64,000 nt of DNA. Origin: Azolla caroliniana. Its lineage: Eukaryota; Polypodiophyta. The notes beneath the pieces were generated by a model. It did no database searches, was not told the DNA's origin, and saw only the letters and a program-made list of their open reading frames with translations. The position numbers and the translations under genes are program-made. The stretch's first letter is position 1. The number at the start of each line of letters is the position of its first letter. The stretch is from assembly GCA_043228905.1 (NCBI GenBank), contig JBHGNT010000004.1, positions 20,460,001-20,524,000 on the forward strand. Reading direction: 5' to 3'. This document shows, one piece after another, positions 60,400 through 64,000 of this stretch.

Positions 60400-61300
60400 G
60401 TTTTTTAATTCCCCCAAACCCTCAAACTAAGAAACCCAATATTTGTGAACCTAATCGACATATGGACTCTAATTCAACCATAAAAACTAGACAATAACAT
60501 CACATACTCTTTTATGATTAATCATTTTCAAATTCCCTAGATATTCGGCCTAAGAAACCCATATTTATGAACTTAATCACCATATAGAGTTCAATTCAGC
60601 AATAAAAGCAAGACAAATACATCACATACTCTTCCACAGTCAATAATTTTCGGATTCCCTTAACCCTCGGACTAAGAAACCCATAATTTGTGAACCTAAT
60701 CAACATATGGAGTCTAATTCAGCCATAAAAACAAGACAAATACATCACATACTCTTTCACATTCAATAATTTTCAAATTCCCTTAACCCTCAGATTAAGA
60801 AACCTATAATTTAGGAACCTAATCGATATATGAACTCTAATTCAGCCATAAAAACAAGACCAATACACCATATACTCTTCCACAGTCAATAATTTTTGAA
60901 TTCCCTAAACTCACGGACTAAGACACCCATAATTTGTAAACCTAATTGATATATGGACTCTAATTCGTCCATAAAAACCAATCGAATACATCACAAACTC
61001 TTCTACAATCAATTATTTTTCATTTCCCTAAACCTCAATCTAAGAAACCTATAATTTATGAACCTAATCACCATATGGACTCCAATTCAACAATTAAAAC
61101 AAGACAAATACATCGTTTACTCTTCCATAGTCAATAATTTTTGAATTCCCTAAACCCTTGATCTAAGGAACCCACAATTTATGAACTTAATCACTGTATG
61201 AAATCTGATTAAGCAATAAAAACAAGACACATGCATCACATACTCTTCCATAACCAATAATTTTTGAGTTCCCTAAACCCTCGGTCTTAGGAAACCTAGA
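60400..61300. repeat. Eight tandem repeats of 122-123 bp upstream of the transposase
   Basis: The marker AAGAAACCCA (with variants) recurs at 60429, 60552, 60674, 60797, 60920, 61042, 61165 and about 61287. Units contain GAACCTAATC, ATATGGACTCTAATTCA, AAACAAGACAAATACATCAC and TACTCTTCCA. They lie between the transposase start and the right TIR, i.e. in its 5' region. Confidence 0.92.
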
Positions 61301-61525
61301 AATGCATAGAAAATCTACGTACTCGGAGAAGACGATAGGAGCACAAATAGTGTGTTGAGAAGAGATAAGGTGAGGGAATAGTATTCTATCCAGCTGCGTG
61401 TGATCAATTAAGAAGCAAACAAGGTTTGATCGGTGGCTGTTGGGGCTACGCTCTCTAAAATGTGTAGACAAAACAAAATTTGGGGAAATTTTTTTTGTGT
61501 GTAAAAAGCCCTAAGTACGCGGCTC

Positions 61526-61571
61526 GGTTAAGTACGCACTTCTTCCTTGTGTTCAAAGTGCGTACTTAACC
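61526..61571. repeat. Perfect 16-bp palindrome overlapping the right TIR
   Basis: GGTTAAGTACGCACTT at 61526-61541 and its exact reverse complement at 61556-61571, with a 14-base loop. The outer arm is part of the TIR. Confidence 0.9.
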
Positions 61572-61583
61572 TAATGGTTACTA
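61561..61583 (-). repeat. Right terminal inverted repeat of the pogo-like element
   Basis: Pairs with 58343-58366. Confidence 0.8.
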
Positions 61584-61818
61584 TAATCCAAAAGTATGGT
61601 ATTTACCATTCTTCAAGGGTGTTAACCATACTCGAATGATTGAAAGATTCACGAATGCGAATGCACATATGGTACCTATATGGTATACACTTCTATGCCT
61701 CTTGTTGGAACCTCCATCTTTGACTCTTAAGTCCATACTACTCGTTTCTTTCATAACCATCATGTCTCTTACATCCAACAAGGTCAAGTTCACACATTGT
61801 TCGGAAACACATGTCAAC

Positions 61819-61930
61819 TTGTAAGTTCATCATGTAGGTGATGTGATGTATATAACATTCAGACCTAGGTGTTGAGTGGTAGGGGTAGTTGGCATTGTTG
61901 TAGAATTCCATCTAGAGACATATCTTATGA
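61819..61930. repeat. Direct repeat, copy 1 (second copy 62609-62716)
   Basis: TTGTAAGTTCATCATGTAGG ... ATTCAGACCTAGGTG ... ATTCCATCTAGAGACA is repeated about 790 bp further on with a few changes. Confidence 0.85.
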
Positions 61931-62199
61931 AGAGTGTTGATAGTGTGCAATATGGGTGGCAAACGTTGTCATAAAGATTTTCGCCAACGGTGTGAAAATT
62001 GAATGGAAGGTACAAAATCGAGTCTAGTTCTTCACATACAACATAAAACAATAATAATGAAGATACTATTTTATACTAGTTTAATATCTTAGTACAAAAA
62101 GATGGAGGTCTTCAAGAGCTTTCGAATACACTTTGCCACATAAGAAACGGACAACTAAGTGGCAAGTTATGTGGGTATGTAGTTTGCGAAGAAGAGAAA

Positions 62200-62600
62200 A
62201 AACAAAACTACGAGAAAAGAGCTTGAATGAGTGACATGGTTATCATGTAACACATGTAATACATGAGCGCCAAATGGCAAACATGCATCTCATGCATGTC
62301 TTGCACCCTCACAAGCATCATGTGCATGGGGGCATCTATAAAAGAGTGGATGGAGAGGAAAAACGAGCTAGGTATTAATCAAGAAATTAAGAGGAAGAAA
62401 ATTCGTTATCCCATTTTTGTGATGTATTAATCTTGTCTCTCAAATCTAAAGTCAAGCGTTCTATCTTATCTCAATCTCTCTCTCTTTCAATCTATCTTAA
62501 ATACTTTCTCGCTAAAGTTAGTGCAAACTTCGAATTCTTCCGGACCAGAACCCCGGCGGTTCCGCCTCACGATCCACACATAGTGACGGATCTTCACGAT
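62200..62600 (+). repeat. LTR-like stretch between the direct repeats
   Basis: A TATAAAAGAG box at about 62336 is followed by CT-rich sequence and GAACCCCGGCGGTTCCGCC, which resembles the AACCCCAGCGGTTCCCACCC near the LTR end of Ty3-like element 1. Boundaries cannot be set. Confidence 0.3.
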
Positions 62601-62608
62601 AACGTTGA

Positions 62609-62716
62609 TTTGTAAGTTCATCATGTAGGTGATGTATATAGCATTCAGACCTAGGTGCAGAGTGGTGGTGGTACTTGGCATTTTTGTAGTATTCCATCTA
62701 GAGACAAATCTTATAA
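62609..62716. repeat. Direct repeat, copy 2
   Basis: See copy 1 at 61819-61930. Confidence 0.85.
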
Positions 62717-63089
62717 TACGTTCGCGTTCACAAGTGGAAGGATCGCGCATTCCACTTGTAGAATCTTCTTGAAAATATCCAAATATACCCTCTCTACAAA
62801 AATTGGATGCACTAGTATCACATGTTCCACAATTTAATTAGAATTTGCAAATATAAAAATACATGATAGGTCTACGAGTGGAGATCATTAGAAATTCAAA
62901 TAAGTTTGGATGTGTTGATAAGTTAATGTAGGCATAATAAAGTTCAACAATGGCTCAATATCTCAATAATATGTGACATGGGAAACACTAAGTTAAAGAC
63001 TTATATTAATCTGGTAAGTTTTACAAAAATATGAGGTGTACTTGTAACCATACTAATAAAATGAGTTATAATTTATACTTTGACCCATA

Positions 63090-63370
63090 CTCGCATGTAT
63101 ATAATTGTGGACAATGTAGGATAGTGCCCTTTAGGATAATGTGATTGGAATAACTAACTTATTAAGGTATTTAATACTTGTATTTAAAGTTGATCTAATA
63201 TATTCCTCAGTTTGTTCGTATGGGATCAAGCCATATGTATATAATTGTGGACAATGTAAGACAGTGAACTTTAGGATAATGTGGTGGAAATAACAAACCT
63301 ATTAAGGCTTTCATACTTGTATTTAAAATTGATCTAATCTATTCCTTAGGTGATTCACACGAGATCAAAC
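63090..63370. repeat. Two tandem copies of about 140 bp
   Basis: ATGTATATAATTGTGGACAA occurs at 63095 and 63235, each followed by TTTAGGATAATGTG, AATAAC, CTTGTATTTAAA and TTGATCTAAT. Confidence 0.85.
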
Positions 63371-63769
63371 TCCGAATGATAACGCTAGTGGAACTACAAG
63401 CGTATAAAAACATGCAGATAATGCTAGTGGAACCATTATCAACACACTACACAATCTAAGCAACAATGGAAGAGAAACATAATAGTTTTAACAATAGAAG
63501 ACAAAGATCCATAATAACAACATGGACAATCATGGCAACAATTCTACGACCATGTTATGTTAAGGTAAAGTTTGACCAAAATCAGCCTTAATTTAAACTA
63601 ATTCATGTTTCTCCATATTGGTAGTCAGCAATGCACGTGGTGAAACCAATGTCATAAGTTTACTAACCAAGTATATAGAAATAAAATTGAAACATATAGA
63701 AGATTATAAAGAATAGAATCCACCAAGTAAAACCCAAAATTTGTATTAATAATGTGAATTCCAAACAAT

Positions 63770-64000
63770 ACATTTCACGTTTTTAAAAGAGTCTATTACA
63801 TAGCAAGCAAATCGTCAATGCCATTTTCTTCTTCATCCTGTATAGAAGTCTCTTCGGCTATACGTGCATTGTCTTTCCCGGTTAGCCGAGCCAACGAAAT
63901 ATCTTATATAAGCTCATCATCAAGCTCTATTAGCTCCCGTGGTTCCCCGGCTAACGAAGGAATAGGCTCTCGCGAAGCAAGTTGAAACCTTTCGGTATCA
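63770..64000 (-). pseudogene. C-terminal end of an unidentified acidic ORF, 5' part outside window
   Basis: Minus strand from the window edge: DTERFQLASREPIPSLAGEP then RELIELDDELI, a TAA stop, DISLARLTGKDNARIAEETS, ending DEEENGIDDLLAM at a stop near 63798. Acidic, no family recognised. Whether the stop at about 63905 ends the real gene or marks a relic cannot be told here. Confidence 0.35.

Larger units (their letters stand above)
58343..61583 (-). mobile_element. Pogo/Tigger-type DNA transposon with TIRs and TA duplication
   Basis: Left end CAATAACCATTCGGTTAAG (then TACG) and right end, as reverse complement, TAGTAACCATTAGGTTAAG (then TACG) are inverted repeats with three mismatches in 23. 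Both ends are flanked by TA (58341-58342 and 61584-61585). The 3.24-kb element contains a CENP-B/jerky-type DDE transposase on the minus strand. TA duplication and DDE type agree with the pogo/Tigger branch of Tc1/mariner. Confidence 0.85.

Noticed and set aside
60400-61300. Possible CRISPR-like or telomere-like array
   Set aside because: Units are 122-123 bp without constant repeat/variable spacer design; the CCCTAAACC bits inside are single, not telomeric runs.
1-64000. tRNA or rRNA genes
   Set aside because: None recognised by eye on either strand; a covariance-model scan would be needed to exclude a single tRNA.

Overview
The window is nuclear DNA from a land plant, most likely a seed plant. 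It holds two complete multi-exon genes (a CLPTM1-like membrane protein and a peroxisome-targeted copper amine oxidase), the 3' end of a third gene (a Q/G/Y-rich tail of the kind found on plant KH/FUBP-like RNA-binding proteins), and a large load of nested LTR retrotransposons, LINE fragments, simple repeats and one pogo/Tigger-type DNA transposon. Introns, TGGTATCAGAGC primer-binding sites of plant Ty1/copia type and a pentatricopeptide-repeat relic all fit a plant. The exact lineage cannot be fixed from the sequence alone.

Layout. 2-1027 (+): C-terminal coding part of the Q/Y/G-rich protein. 2.8-6.0 kb: decayed LINE and Ty3/gypsy remnants (-). 5997-12964 (+): Ty3-like LTR element 1 with both LTRs and all coding domains, broken by stops. 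12965-13680: AT-rich repeats. 13690-33070: a nested stack. A LINE (-) is split by copia A (14122-32560, -). Copia A is split by copia B (16252-28633, -). Copia B is split by Ty3-like element 2 (17721-24534, +). Copia A also carries a solo LTR of the element 2 family (29989-30506). Target-site duplications ATCCT, GTTGC, CCGG/TCGG and ACGG establish the order.

34602-43992 (+): CLPTM1-like gene, 12 exons (621 codons plus stop), with a 6-kb first intron holding a degenerate tandem array and several copia remnants, preceded by three 100-bp tandem repeats. 44.0-52.1 kb: gene-poor, with dispersed repeats and a PPR pseudogene. 52145-57177 (-): copper amine oxidase, 12 exons (789 codons plus stop), with the cofactor tyrosine, catalytic Asp, three copper His and a C-terminal SKL. 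58343-61583: pogo/Tigger-like transposon with TIRs and TA duplication, a decayed transposase (-) and eight 122-bp tandem repeats. 61.6-64.0 kb: repeats and the end of an unidentified ORF (-).

The two host genes look functional and independent of each other; everything else with coding potential is transposon-derived and broken. The most unusual content is the pair of Ty3-like elements, whose reverse transcriptase has an FLDD-I-P-I-K-G box in place of the usual Y-x-DD context, with TGTCG...CGACA LTR ends, apparent 4-bp target duplications and a primer-binding site that is not the common plant initiator-Met one.
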